Origin: an uncultured Pelagibacteraceae bacterium
Lineage (GTDB): Bacteria > Pseudomonadota > Alphaproteobacteria > Pelagibacterales > Pelagibacteraceae
Direction of reading: 5' to 3'
Length of the DNA: 64,000 nt
NCBI GenBank assembly: GCA_902633585.1
Contig: CACPGZ010000001.1
Location: forward strand, 1-64,000
Shown here: positions 1 to 6,589 of the stretch, in pieces
Position numbering within the stretch: position 1 is the first letter of the stretch
Layout: each line of letters opens with the position of its first letter
Position numbers and translations under genes: made by a program
Notes under the pieces: generated by a model
Databases searched by the model: none
What the model was told of the DNA's origin: nothing
The model's input: the letters and a program-made list of their open reading frames with translations, nothing else

Positions 1-417
1 ATTATATTAACTCTTTTGACTGCATATTTATTGCAAATTACAGGTTTAAGGTTAATTGGTGGTCTACTTTTATTATACATAGTTTATAGACTTTATGTCG
101 ATGTCGTTAAAGGCTTTGAGAGCGAAAATGATATTAAAGTTGATAACTCAAGTTTCTTAAAAGCTATTTGGACAATTTTATTAGCAGATTTTACCATGAG
201 TTTAGATAATGTTTTGGGGGTAGCTGGAGCAGCTGGAGATCATTATTACCTACTGATCTTTGGTCTTGTTTTATCAATTATATTAATGGCAACTGCAGCT
301 ACTTTAATTTCAAATTGGATTAAAAAATATAAATGGATAGCTTGGGCTGGTTTAATAGCTATTTTATTCGTAGCTATTGAATTGATTTATACAGATATTA
401 AAATATTATTTCTATGA
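1..417 (+). CDS. TerC/YjbE-family integral membrane protein (5' end outside window)
   Basis: The frame is open to the left edge, so the gene is cut off there; the TTG at 16 is probably not the real start. Visible are about four hydrophobic segments and the acidic signature DFTMSLDNVLGVAG, which matches the metal-binding motif of the TerC/YjbE family, usually linked to metal (manganese) export or tellurite resistance. The substrate cannot be told from the sequence. The stop codon overlaps the start of the next gene (ATGA), so the two are probably translated together. Family call fairly sure, function open. Confidence 0.8.
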   Translation: MILTLLTAYLLQITGLRLIGGLLLLYIVYRLYVDVVKGFESENDIKVDNSSFLKAIWTILLADFTMSLDNVLGVAGAAGDHYYLLIFGLVLSIILMATAATLISNWIKKYKWIAWAGLIAILFVAIELIYTDIKILFL

Positions 418-1184
418 TGTACTTAAAAAACTATAATTTAAAAAATAAAACTGCAATTGTAACAGGAGCCGGTAAAGGAATAGGTAGAGCGTGCGCTATC
501 GCACTTGCTGAAGCTGGCGCAAACTTAATTATAATAAGTAGAACTAAAAAGGATTTGGATGAGGTTTCAAAAAAGATTAAGAAAATTAAGCGCAAATGTA
601 AATCTTATGTTTGTGATATTACGAATTACAATGAGATTAAAGATATTATAAACAGACAATCGAAAATAGATATTCTAATCAACAATGCGGGTAATAATAT
701 CCCAGAACACTTCACAAAAGTTAAAACTAAAAATATGGAATATATGGTTAAGATAAATACAATGGCAACTTTCAATTTAGCTCAATTATGTGCGCTTAAA
801 ATGATCAAGTCTAGAAATAGAAAAAAAGTAGGTGGTGTTATTGTTAATATGTCATCCCAAATGGGTCACGTTGGAGGTCCTATAAGAAGTGTTTACAACA
901 TGACTAAATTTGGTTTGGAAGGTCTTACAAAAGGAATGTCAATTGACCTTGCTAAATACAACATAAGAGTAAATACTGTTTGTCCAACATTTGTTGTAAC
1001 TCCTATGACACGTAAGTTTTTAAAAAGTAAAAAATTTAAAAAAGAGGTTCTAGGGAATATACCTTTAGGCAAATTCGCTGAACTATCAGATGTAGCGAGT
1101 GCTGCTATATTTCTTGCTTCTGATGCAGCATCAATGATCACTGGAACTTCTCTATTAGTTGATGGCGGATGGACAGCAAGATAA
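414..1184 (+). CDS. Short-chain dehydrogenase/reductase (SDR)
   Basis: Classical SDR of normal length (256 aa). It has the Rossmann motif TGAGKGIG at residues 17-24, NNAG at 90-93, serines near 147-148 and the YNMTK catalytic pair (Y161, K165), and ends with the usual GTSLLVDGGW. It should be a cytosolic NAD(P)H-dependent oxidoreductase acting on a hydroxyl/keto substrate; the pattern resembles the FabG/gluconate 5-dehydrogenase branch but the substrate is not determinable. It starts with ATGATG overlapping the TerC-like stop, and its own 3' end overlaps the M23 gene by 16 bases, so the three are likely one transcript. Confidence 0.9.
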   Translation: MMYLKNYNLKNKTAIVTGAGKGIGRACAIALAEAGANLIIISRTKKDLDEVSKKIKKIKRKCKSYVCDITNYNEIKDIINRQSKIDILINNAGNNIPEHFTKVKTKNMEYMVKINTMATFNLAQLCALKMIKSRNRKKVGGVIVNMSSQMGHVGGPIRSVYNMTKFGLEGLTKGMSIDLAKYNIRVNTVCPTFVVTPMTRKFLKSKKFKKEVLGNIPLGKFAELSDVASAAIFLASDAASMITGTSLLVDGGWTAR

Positions 1185-1972
1185 TAACTAGATTATTTTT
1201 TTTAATAGTCATCTTTTTTCCAACTAATTTAATTGCAATCGAATTTAACGGAAAATTTTTACAAGGTCATTATATTATAGGAAAAACCGATCCATCTTCT
1301 CAAATAATTATAGATAAAAAAAAAGTTAGAGTTTCGAAAGATGGTTATTTTGTCTTTGGGATCGACCGTGATAGAAAATTTGATTTAACAATTACTAAAA
1401 TCACTAGTGGAAAAAGTGAAAAAGTTATAAAAAAAGTACTTAAAAGAAAATATAATATTCAAAGGATTGATGGCTTAGAGGAAAGTAAAGTCACACCCCC
1501 TGAATCGGTTTATAAAAGAATTAAAGAGGAAAATAATAGAATTGGAAAAGCAAGAGCAATAAACTCTGATTTACCCTTCTTTAAAAATCAATTCGTTATG
1601 CCTGTTAAGGGAATAATAAGTGGAGTTTATGGAAGCCAGAGAATTTTAAATGGTAAACCAAAATGGCCCCACTATGGAATTGATATTGCTGCAAAAAAAG
1701 GAACAATGATTAAGTCATCAGCAACTGGTGTTGTAACAATGGCAGAGGATGATCTTTATTATACTGGTGGTACAATTATTATGGATCATGGACATGGAAT
1801 TTCTACAATTTATTCACATCTTGAAAACGTGATGGTGTCTGTTGGTGATAAAATTAATCAAGGAGATATCATTGGAACAGTTGGATCTACTGGTAGATCA
1901 ACTGGTCCACACCTAGATTTCAGAGTAAATTGGTTTCAAACTAGGCTTGATCCAATGTCTTTGTTAAACTGA
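1169..1972 (+). CDS. M23-family (LytM-type) metallopeptidase, secreted
   Basis: An N-terminal hydrophobic signal segment (about residues 7-24) is followed by a lysine-rich region and a C-terminal M23 domain (about 140-267). The zinc/catalytic positions are H168 and D172 (HYGID), H217 (YSHL) and the last motif GPHLDF. The usual HxH is therefore H248-x-D250, with Asp where a second zinc-binding His normally sits. This substitution is, to my recollection, seen in other proteobacterial M23 proteins, so activity is uncertain rather than excluded. Expected role is cell-wall peptide cleavage or activation of an amidase in the periplasm. It overlaps the SDR gene. Confidence 0.88.
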   Translation: MDSKIITRLFFLIVIFFPTNLIAIEFNGKFLQGHYIIGKTDPSSQIIIDKKKVRVSKDGYFVFGIDRDRKFDLTITKITSGKSEKVIKKVLKRKYNIQRIDGLEESKVTPPESVYKRIKEENNRIGKARAINSDLPFFKNQFVMPVKGIISGVYGSQRILNGKPKWPHYGIDIAAKKGTMIKSSATGVVTMAEDDLYYTGGTIIMDHGHGISTIYSHLENVMVSVGDKINQGDIIGTVGSTGRSTGPHLDFRVNWFQTRLDPMSLLN

Positions 1973-1986
1973 CAGAGTATATTAAA

Positions 1987-2136
1987 ATGATAAAAAAGTT
2001 TAAAAATTTATTATCAGAAAGTAAATGGGGTAAATATATTCTGGTTGGGGGATTTACTTTTTTTTTGATAAAAGGTTTAGTTTGGTTAATAGTTTTCCTT
2101 ATCGCTGGTTTTAGTTTGATAAATCTTGGATCGTAA
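1987..2136 (+). CDS. Small membrane protein, 49 aa
   Basis: ATG start 14 bases after the M23 gene, stop TAA at 2134. The product begins with a basic amphipathic stretch (MIKKFKNLLSESKWGKY) followed by one or two hydrophobic helices with FLIKGLVWLIVFLIAG. No family recognised. The compact spacing and clear membrane topology make it more likely to be a real gene than chance. Function unknown. Confidence 0.55.
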   Translation: MIKKFKNLLSESKWGKYILVGGFTFFLIKGLVWLIVFLIAGFSLINLGS

Positions 2137-2170
2137 AATATAGTTTATAAAAAATATTATATTAAATATT

Positions 2171-2941
2171 ATGAGTTCATTAATAGAAAAAACATCAAAT
2201 AAGTTGGTTAAAGCTTTTCTTAAAAACAAGATTATTGCACCATTGCCTAGAAAGTTTACAAAAAAACTTACTGAGGCAAATAAATTTAGAATGCTTTGTG
2301 AGAGTAAAGTTAAAAAACCAATTATAGGTTACAAAGCTGGAGGAACCGGAATTCCAGTGATGAAAAAATTAAAAGAAAAAGAACCATTTTACGCATCTGT
2401 TTATAAAGATAATTTTTTAAAAAGCGGTAGAAGTGTAAAGATTAGTAAAACCACTTTTGGCATTGAGCTGGAAGTTTGCTATTTAATTAAAAAATCTTTT
2501 TTTAATTCTAAATCAGTGGTCACAATGAGAAATATCGCAAAATTTATATCTCATATGGCTCCTTGTATTGAGATTGTGGGTTATAGACAGAGAAAAAAAG
2601 GAATTACCTCATTTGGAGATTTAAGTAGCGATTTTGGAGCTAATGTTAAGTTTTTGATCGGTCAAAAGAAAAAGTATAAAAAAATAAATATCGGAAATTT
2701 AAAAACTAATATTTCAAACAAAAAAACAAAACAAAATATAAATGGTAATACTAGTGCAGTTTTTATTAATCCATTAAACTCATTAAGATTTGTTTTGAAT
2801 AAAATTAAAAAAGATAAATTAAATTTAAATAAAAATTTTTATGTATTTACAGGATCTACTGTAGGAGTTGTTCCAATTGGTAAAGGCCTTTATACAGGTA
2901 AGATAGATAAATTAGGGTCTGTTAAAACTATAATTAGGTAA
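2171..2941 (+). CDS. 2-keto-4-pentenoate hydratase / MhpD-like family protein
   Basis: 256 aa, about the normal length for the hydratase/decarboxylase branch of the fumarylacetoacetate hydrolase superfamily. Diagnostic segments are GYKAGGTG near residue 55, where related enzymes have GYKxGLT, FGIELEVCYLI around 95 carrying the ExE metal-binding pattern, and the C-terminal FTGSTVGVVPIGKG. Known relatives hydrate 2-oxo-pent-4-enoate-type acids in aromatic catabolism. No other aromatic-pathway genes are adjacent, so the real substrate is open. Confidence 0.72.
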   Translation: MSSLIEKTSNKLVKAFLKNKIIAPLPRKFTKKLTEANKFRMLCESKVKKPIIGYKAGGTGIPVMKKLKEKEPFYASVYKDNFLKSGRSVKISKTTFGIELEVCYLIKKSFFNSKSVVTMRNIAKFISHMAPCIEIVGYRQRKKGITSFGDLSSDFGANVKFLIGQKKKYKKINIGNLKTNISNKKTKQNINGNTSAVFINPLNSLRFVLNKIKKDKLNLNKNFYVFTGSTVGVVPIGKGLYTGKIDKLGSVKTIIR

Positions 2942-2944
2942 AAA

Positions 2945-3067
2945 GTGAAAACATTTATACTTTTGGTTTTGATGTTTGTTGTTGTATGGGTATTGTTCAG
3001 ACCTATTACTCAAAAAGAAATTGATAGATATAATAACAAAGACAATAGACCAAACTTAGATTTATAA
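2945..3067 (+). CDS. Tiny single-pass membrane peptide, 40 aa (GTG start)
   Basis: A GTG-initiated frame starts 3 bases after the hydratase stop. It encodes one hydrophobic helix (FILLVLMFVVVWVLF) and a polar tail rich in Asp/Asn/Lys. Small bitopic proteins like this are common in streamlined marine alphaproteobacteria. No homolog recognised; no strong ribosome-binding site, so translation would depend on coupling to the hydratase gene. Confidence 0.42.
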   Translation: MKTFILLVLMFVVVWVLFRPITQKEIDRYNNKDNRPNLDL

Positions 3068-3130
3068 CAAAATCGATTGCTTAACATTTTTTTTTAAAGT
3101 AGATTCTTTAAACCATATCTCATGGTGAAA

Positions 3131-3176
3131 AAGAGGCCGATATCGCATCGGTTAAAAGCGAGTTTTGGAAAACTAA
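3131..3176 (+). promoter_or_regulatory. Two-hairpin leader before the 63-aa ORF
   Basis: Immediately 5' of an AAGGAG ribosome-binding site (3178-3183) lie two stem-loops: CCGAT/ATCGG (3137-3141 with 3147-3151, extendable by G-T pairs) and AGTTT/AAACT (3161-3165 with 3170-3174). The local base composition is less AT-biased than the flanks. The tight packing against the ribosome-binding site suggests a structured 5' leader. No known riboswitch class recognised. Confidence 0.4.
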
Positions 3177-3188
3177 CAAGGAGAGTGT

Positions 3189-3380
3189 ATGAAAAGAATG
3201 CACAGAATACTGAGTTTGTTTAGCCGAGGCTCAAAAAATGCAAGGCTAAATCAACTTATGTTTCGAAATGCAAAAACCGTAAGTGCTAACGATAATGGCA
3301 CTAGTGGTTATTTAGTGAAGACAGGAAAAAATAGTGGAAAAGTCCTGGGACACATAAGAAGTCGGTCTAAAGTTATTTAA
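3189..3380 (+). CDS. Unrecognised basic 63-aa protein
   Basis: ATG is preceded at 5 bases by AAGGAG, one of the clearer ribosome-binding sites in the window. The product is Arg/Lys/Ser/Asn-rich with no membrane segment. Around 3284-3297 the DNA encodes SANDN and resembles the resume site of tmRNA (T and A at -5/-4, then GCT AAC GAT AAT). However, the frame stays open 27 more codons, does not end in Ala-Ala, and no tRNA-like domain is visible. I therefore keep it as a protein gene and flag the resemblance. It sits directly upstream of the first copy of the 18-bp repeat element. Confidence 0.5.
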   Translation: MKRMHRILSLFSRGSKNARLNQLMFRNAKTVSANDNGTSGYLVKTGKNSGKVLGHIRSRSKVI

Positions 3381-3390
3381 GTACACTGGG

Positions 3391-3446
3391 GTATGGGGGC
3401 ACCTGGCAACAGAACGCCCCTTATTAAAGGATTCCCTCATCCATAC
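3391..3446 (+). repeat. 18-bp element copy 1, inside a nested stem structure
   Basis: GGCAACAGAACGCCCCTT occupies 3405-3422. GGGGC at 3396-3400 can pair with GCCCC at 3416-3420 around it, and GTATG (3391-3395) with CATAC (3442-3446) can close an outer stem. The same element recurs at 4679, 5003 and 5846 in the same orientation. It lies 24 bases after the 63-aa ORF, so a transcription-terminator role is an alternative, but the conserved bases are in the loop as well as the stem. Confidence 0.6.
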
Positions 3447-3465
3447 TCATTTTCTAAAAATAAAG

Positions 3466-3498
3466 TTCAATGAAGGTTCAATGAAGTTTCAATGAAGT
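3466..3498 (+). repeat. Three head-to-tail 11-bp repeats TTCAATGAAGK
   Basis: Units at 3466-3476, 3477-3487 and 3488-3498 are TTCAATGAAG followed by G, T and T. The phase is exactly 11 bp. The same word appears three times left of element copy 2 (4571-4636), so it marks both inner ends of the block between copies 1 and 2. Confidence 0.8.
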
Positions 3499-3554
3499 TT
3501 GAAAACAATATTAATTAAGAATTTTAATCTTTTACCAACAATGCACCAACACAA

Positions 3555-3746
3555 TTAGAATAAGTGAAATTGTTTTTTTTCATTAGTTCTTTTTTCTACA
3601 GAGATAATATTTTCCATCGTTTTTAAAGAGTCCTTTTTTTTTAGAAAACTTGAGCAACAAAAAAAGTAATCTATACCTACATCTATTGAGAATTTTTTTA
3701 ATTTTTTGTGCTCAATATTAAAATTTATCTCATACTTATTCTTCAT
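3555..3746 (-). CDS. Unrecognised 63-aa protein
   Basis: The frame begins just downstream of the stop of the 266-aa gene on the same strand, so the two look like a small operon. The product is Lys/Phe-rich, soluble in appearance, with a CC pair in the middle and no recognised motif. It may be a genuine short gene of the accessory block or a remnant. Low confidence. Confidence 0.35.
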   Translation of the reverse strand: MKNKYEINFNIEHKKLKKFSIDVGIDYFFCCSSFLKKKDSLKTMENIISVEKRTNEKKQFHLF

Positions 3747-3748
3747 AA

Positions 3749-4549
3749 TTAAATTTTATATTTAATTAATTCTTTATTATAATTTGATAAATCCTGATTA
3801 ATTGATTTTTCACTAAACGAGATATTTTTATTTTGAAACGTAGATAATAGATAAAATTTGTTTTGCTCAAAAATATTATACAGATCTGCTACACCATGAG
3901 AATATCCTTTAACAATATTTGGAGTGCAAAAAAGATGCATTTCCTTTAATTCTTTTGATAAATAAATTTGGACATAAGGTTCTTCGTAAGGTTGCACAAA
4001 TTGATCATATGGATCCTTGCTTTTTTTAAACCTTTTTTCATAACCTGATATCAGTAAGTTTAAGTGCTTTGAGTAGTTGGATGTAATTTTTTTTATACTC
4101 ATATCTTTATATTTGTCTGATAGTTTTAGAAAATCTTTAGACTCTGAGGTAATATAAAAAAAACCATCCATTATTAAATTGTGCCTTTCAAGTTGATTAT
4201 TAAAAAATTCTGCTTTTTGTTGTTTAAATGCAATAATAGATTCCTTTATAATCTTATGACTCTCTGAAGTTAATTTTAATTGTATTTTTCTCGCCTCTTT
4301 TCTCATTTTTTCTTCAGATAGTTTTTTAAGTTCATCTATTTTTTTTTGTGTAAATACAACTGATTTACATGCCTCTGCAATTCCCATAGCATAAGACATT
4401 AAATAACCATTTTGATATGAAAGTTGAACCATGTCGCCCACTTCTTTAGTGAACTCGTTATCTTTACCGCTTTGTTTAAAACAATAATTTCTATACAAAC
4501 TTAATAAAATTTTAAGATACGTTTTTAAAGTATCATTATAAATCTTCAT
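3749..4549 (-). CDS. Unrecognised 266-aa protein in accessory block
   Basis: No signal peptide or membrane helix is evident. The protein is largely helical with a charged, probably coiled-coil centre (about residues 85-125, KKIDELKKLSEEKMRKEARK) and a Pro/Tyr-rich patch DQFVQPYEEPYVQIY near 185. I do not recognise the family; it is not an integrase or transposase. It is the main gene of the block bounded by element copies 1 and 2 and is flanked on both sides by TTCAATGAAGT repeats. It could be cargo of a small mobile unit. Existence as a gene is likely, function unknown. Confidence 0.6.
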   Translation of the reverse strand: MKIYNDTLKTYLKILLSLYRNYCFKQSGKDNEFTKEVGDMVQLSYQNGYLMSYAMGIAEACKSVVFTQKKIDELKKLSEEKMRKEARKIQLKLTSESHKIIKESIIAFKQQKAEFFNNQLERHNLIMDGFFYITSESKDFLKLSDKYKDMSIKKITSNYSKHLNLLISGYEKRFKKSKDPYDQFVQPYEEPYVQIYLSKELKEMHLFCTPNIVKGYSHGVADLYNIFEQNKFYLLSTFQNKNISFSEKSINQDLSNYNKELIKYKI

Positions 4550-4570
4550 ATTTTAATTTTACCCCAATTC

Positions 4571-4636
4571 TCAATGAAGTCTAGAAACAGAGTTTTTGAA
4601 AAAAGGTCAAACTTTCAATGAAGTCTTCAATGAAGT
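4571..4636 (+). repeat. Three copies of TCAATGAAGT left of element copy 2
   Basis: TCAATGAAGT at 4571-4580, then TTCAATGAAGT at 4614-4624 and 4626-4636 (12-bp phase). Same word as at 3466-3498. The position is also just upstream of the 266-aa gene, so an operator function cannot be excluded. Confidence 0.75.
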
Positions 4637-4675
4637 ATTCCAAATACCTAGGTATTTTGATATGATTTGGTTCTC

Positions 4676-4696
4676 GGGGGACACAGAACGCCCCTT
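4676..4696 (+). repeat. 18-bp element copy 2
   Basis: GGGGGACACAGAACGCCCCTT: identical to copies 1 and 3 over ACAGAACGCCCCTT (4683-4696), diverged to the left. GGGG and CCCC can pair across a 10-base loop. The last base is the first base of the reverse-strand stop codon of the following 63-aa membrane gene. Confidence 0.7.
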
Positions 4697-4887
4697 TAAA
4701 ATCTATTTCTGTTTTTTTTCTTCTCTTTTCTCCACAGAATAAAAAATAAAAGAATTAATCCTGGTTGTAAAATTACAAAAATAACAATATTTGCCAAGTT
4801 GTAACCCATACCAGTAACTGTTCCGATATATTGAAGGACTCCAACACACCACCAAAAAAATTGATCAATCATTTGATAAGTATACAA
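4696..4887 (-). CDS. Small two-helix membrane protein, 63 aa
   Basis: Two hydrophobic helices (about residues 8-25 and 32-52, the second IVIFVILQPGLILLFFILW) are followed by a basic tail RKEKKKNRNRF. It is the only gene between element copies 2 and 3, with its stop codon touching copy 2 and three TTCAACGAAGT repeats just upstream of its start. No family recognised. Confidence 0.5.
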   Translation of the reverse strand: MYTYQMIDQFFWWCVGVLQYIGTVTGMGYNLANIVIFVILQPGLILLFFILWRKEKKKNRNRF

Positions 4888-4889
4888 TT

Positions 4890-4957
4890 TTCAACGAAGT
4901 TAAAAAGCAATTCGTGGACAAAACAATTGAAACTGTCAACGAAGTTTTCAACGAAGT
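4890..4957 (+). repeat. Three copies of TCAACGAAGT left of element copy 3
   Basis: TTCAACGAAGT at 4890-4900, GTCAACGAAGT at 4935-4945 and TTCAACGAAGT at 4947-4957 (12-bp phase for the last two). It differs from the repeats of the neighbouring block by one base (C for T), consistently in all three copies, as if each block carried its own version. Confidence 0.75.
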
Positions 4958-5001
4958 AACTAGATTAAGTAAGCAAATATGCTAATTTCTTATCTAATGC
5001 C

Positions 5002-5020
5002 GGGCAACAGAACGCCCCTT
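5002..5020 (+). repeat. 18-bp element copy 3
   Basis: GGCAACAGAACGCCCCTT at 5003-5020 is identical to copy 1 over all 18 bases. GGGC (5002-5005) pairs with GCCC around the loop AACAGAAC. Confidence 0.8.
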
Positions 5021-5076
5021 CCTATTTCGTGTTTCTCTGATCATAGCAACATTAATTTAAAGTTCTAAATAGTTTT

Positions 5077-5118
5077 GACGACTAAAGGACGACTAGAAAG
5101 AGATAATTTTTATTATCT
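5077..5118 (+). repeat. GACGACTA tandem repeat and hairpin right of element copy 3
   Basis: GACGACTAAAG (5077-5087) and GACGACTAGAA (5088-5098) are in exact 11-bp phase. Directly after them AGATAAT/ATTATCT (5101-5107 with 5112-5118) forms a 7-bp stem overlapping the stop of the outer-membrane gene, which could end its minus-strand transcript. Confidence 0.6.
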
Positions 5119-5728
5119 AAAATTTATATCTTAACGATATAGATTTGATTTTATTATCAAACATATCGGGATTATATCTGCCACCTGCCGGTGTTGTTCC
5201 ACTTCCTCCCTTTACTATACCAAATTCAGACTGTTTAAAAACTATTTCATAGTTTCCCATTCCATAACCTAAAATTATTTGGTGAGCAAAGTCTGTATTA
5301 TCATTATCCTTGTCAAATGGATCATTACTAAATCTAGAGTTTGTGTCTACATTTGTATGACCCAAGCCTAATCCAAGACCGGCTAATATATATCCATTAG
5401 AACCAAATTCAGATGTGTACATAATATTTTCCATTATTGAAAAAGTTGTAACATCAACACTTATTCTACGTTCTAATTTTTGAGTGACTTCTCCATAATA
5501 AGAAAACTCTGTTTCTAAAGCAAGGTTGCCTGATCTAGTTCCAAATCCATACGAGATAACCGAGCCTTCGTCATCTGGGTCTGCATCACCATATGTGAAC
5601 CCACCAATATCATGCGGATTGTCAGCAACGTTTTTGGTTAAACCTAGTGAACCATATCTATAACTTTCACTATGAGCGTTTAAAGCAAAAATTAAACTTA
5701 AAAGGCTTATTGTTAGAATTTTTTTCAC
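5117..5728 (-). CDS. Small outer-membrane beta-barrel protein
   Basis: I place the start at the GTG at 5728 because AAGGA lies 7 bases upstream and the product then begins with a clean signal peptide (VKKILTISLLSLIFALNAHSE). An upstream ATG at 5764 would only add 12 residues before it. The mature part has alternating strands with Gly/aromatic residues and ends in SLRYKF, the terminal aromatic typical of barrel insertion. About 203 aa suggests an 8-strand OmpX/OmpW-like barrel. It is the cargo between element copies 3 and 4, so it may be an exchangeable surface protein. Confidence 0.75.
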   Translation of the reverse strand: MKKILTISLLSLIFALNAHSESYRYGSLGLTKNVADNPHDIGGFTYGDADPDDEGSVISYGFGTRSGNLALETEFSYYGEVTQKLERRISVDVTTFSIMENIMYTSEFGSNGYILAGLGLGLGHTNVDTNSRFSNDPFDKDNDNTDFAHQIILGYGMGNYEIVFKQSEFGIVKGGSGTTPAGGRYNPDMFDNKIKSISLRYKF

Positions 5729-5783
5729 AAGAAAATCCTTACACGGAAAATACACAGGAATCATTCCTAATTTTCGAAAGTTT

Positions 5784-5819
5784 CTAGATAAGATTATATC
5801 AATTTTGTTGCTAGATAAG
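5784..5819 (+). repeat. Paired CTAGATAAG left of element copy 4
   Basis: CTAGATAAG occurs at 5784-5792 and 5811-5819, in the stretch between the outer-membrane gene and element copy 4. The first copy is preceded by TT and the second by TG. It is weaker than the other repeat sets. Confidence 0.5.
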
Positions 5820-5840
5820 GGTTATAGAAGAAGGGTTTGG

Positions 5841-5865
5841 AATGTGGCAACTGAACGCCCCCATT
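5841..5865 (+). repeat. 18-bp element copy 4, abutting the sodB stop
   Basis: GGCAACTGAACGCCCCCA at 5846-5863 differs from copies 1 and 3 at three bases. AATG (5841-5844) and CATT (5862-5865) can close an outer stem around GGC/GCC. The element ends exactly where the reverse-strand sodB stop codon (5864-5866) begins. Confidence 0.6.
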
Positions 5866-6457
5866 AATCTAGTTGAGATTCAACAAATTCCCAATTAATC
5901 AATTTCTCGTAAAAGTTCTCTAAGTACTCAGGTCTTTTATTTTTGTAATCTACATAATAAGAATGTTCCCACACATCACATGCCAAAATAGGTTTCATAT
6001 TTTGAATTAATGTATTCTCAGCATTAGGTGTTTTACTTATCACTAATTTACCACTGTTAATTGATAACCAACACCACCCAGATCCGAATTGGGTAATACC
6101 TGCTTGTGTAAATTTTTTTTTAAATTCATTTGTACTACCAAAATCTGTTTCAATTCTTTTTTTTAGCTTATCAGGCATTGAACCCCCGCCATTTGGTTTC
6201 ATACATTTCCAGAACAATATATGGTTCCAATGTTGACTAGCATTATTAAAAATTCCAATTTTAGATTTATCTTTTGAAGAGTTAATAATAATTTCTTCTA
6301 AGGACATTTTGGACATATCAGTATCTTTAATTAGATTATTAAGATTAGTTATATAAGTTTGGTGGTGTTTTCCATGATGAAGATCGAGAGTCTCTTCAGA
6401 CATTATTGGAGATAAAGCAGTTTTAGAGTAGTCTAATTTAGGTAGTTCAAATGACAT
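5864..6457 (-). CDS. sodB: Superoxide dismutase, iron type
   Basis: 197 aa, full length. Metal ligands H27 (in HHGKHH), H79 (QHWNH), D161 and H165 (DVWEH) are all present. Q75 in NNASQHWNH is the Gln position that marks Fe-type rather than Mn-type enzymes. It converts superoxide to peroxide and oxygen in the cytosol. The start ATG at 6457 gives the standard N-terminus (SFELPKLDY). It stands alone, 132 bases downstream of xsc on the same strand. A role protecting against superoxide from sulfite autoxidation is conceivable but only inference. Confidence 0.97.
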   Translation of the reverse strand: MSFELPKLDYSKTALSPIMSEETLDLHHGKHHQTYITNLNNLIKDTDMSKMSLEEIIINSSKDKSKIGIFNNASQHWNHILFWKCMKPNGGGSMPDKLKKRIETDFGSTNEFKKKFTQAGITQFGSGWCWLSINSGKLVISKTPNAENTLIQNMKPILACDVWEHSYYVDYKNKRPEYLENFYEKLINWEFVESQLD

Positions 6458-6540
6458 ATATATACATATAATTTATAATTATCTTTTATAAATGATTATA
6501 ATGACGCAAATATTTATAATATGGAGAAAAGTTATAAATT

Positions 6541-6557
6541 ATGCCTAATGGAGGCAT
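6541..6557 (-). terminator. Stem-loop 3' of xsc
   Basis: ATGCCT/AGGCAT (6541-6546 with 6552-6557) lies 33 bases past the xsc stop on the minus strand. No clean T-run follows, so termination strength is doubtful. Confidence 0.4.
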
Positions 6558-6589
6558 CTAGCAAATTAACCTCAATCCTAAAATTTAAC

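Noticed and set aside
3122-3223. 33-codon frame starting at the ATG in CATGGTG
   Set aside because: It overlaps the better-supported 63-aa ORF and the hairpin region and has no ribosome-binding site.
3278-3380. tmRNA (ssrA) gene suggested by the ANDN-like resume site
   Set aside because: No T-arm, acceptor stem or CCA end could be found on either side, and the tag frame would run 31 codons without an Ala-Ala end. Kept only as a question for a covariance search.
3330-3430. RNase P RNA, from GGAAAAGTCC and ACAGAAC blocks
   Set aside because: The blocks are only about 70 bases apart, far too close, and the other conserved regions of RNase P RNA are missing.
3466-3498. CRISPR array from short direct repeats
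   Set aside because: Units are 11 bp and head-to-tail with no spacers; no cas genes.
3391-5866. Integron attC array
   Set aside because: The elements lack the RYYYAAC/GTTRRRY core sites, and no integron integrase is seen.
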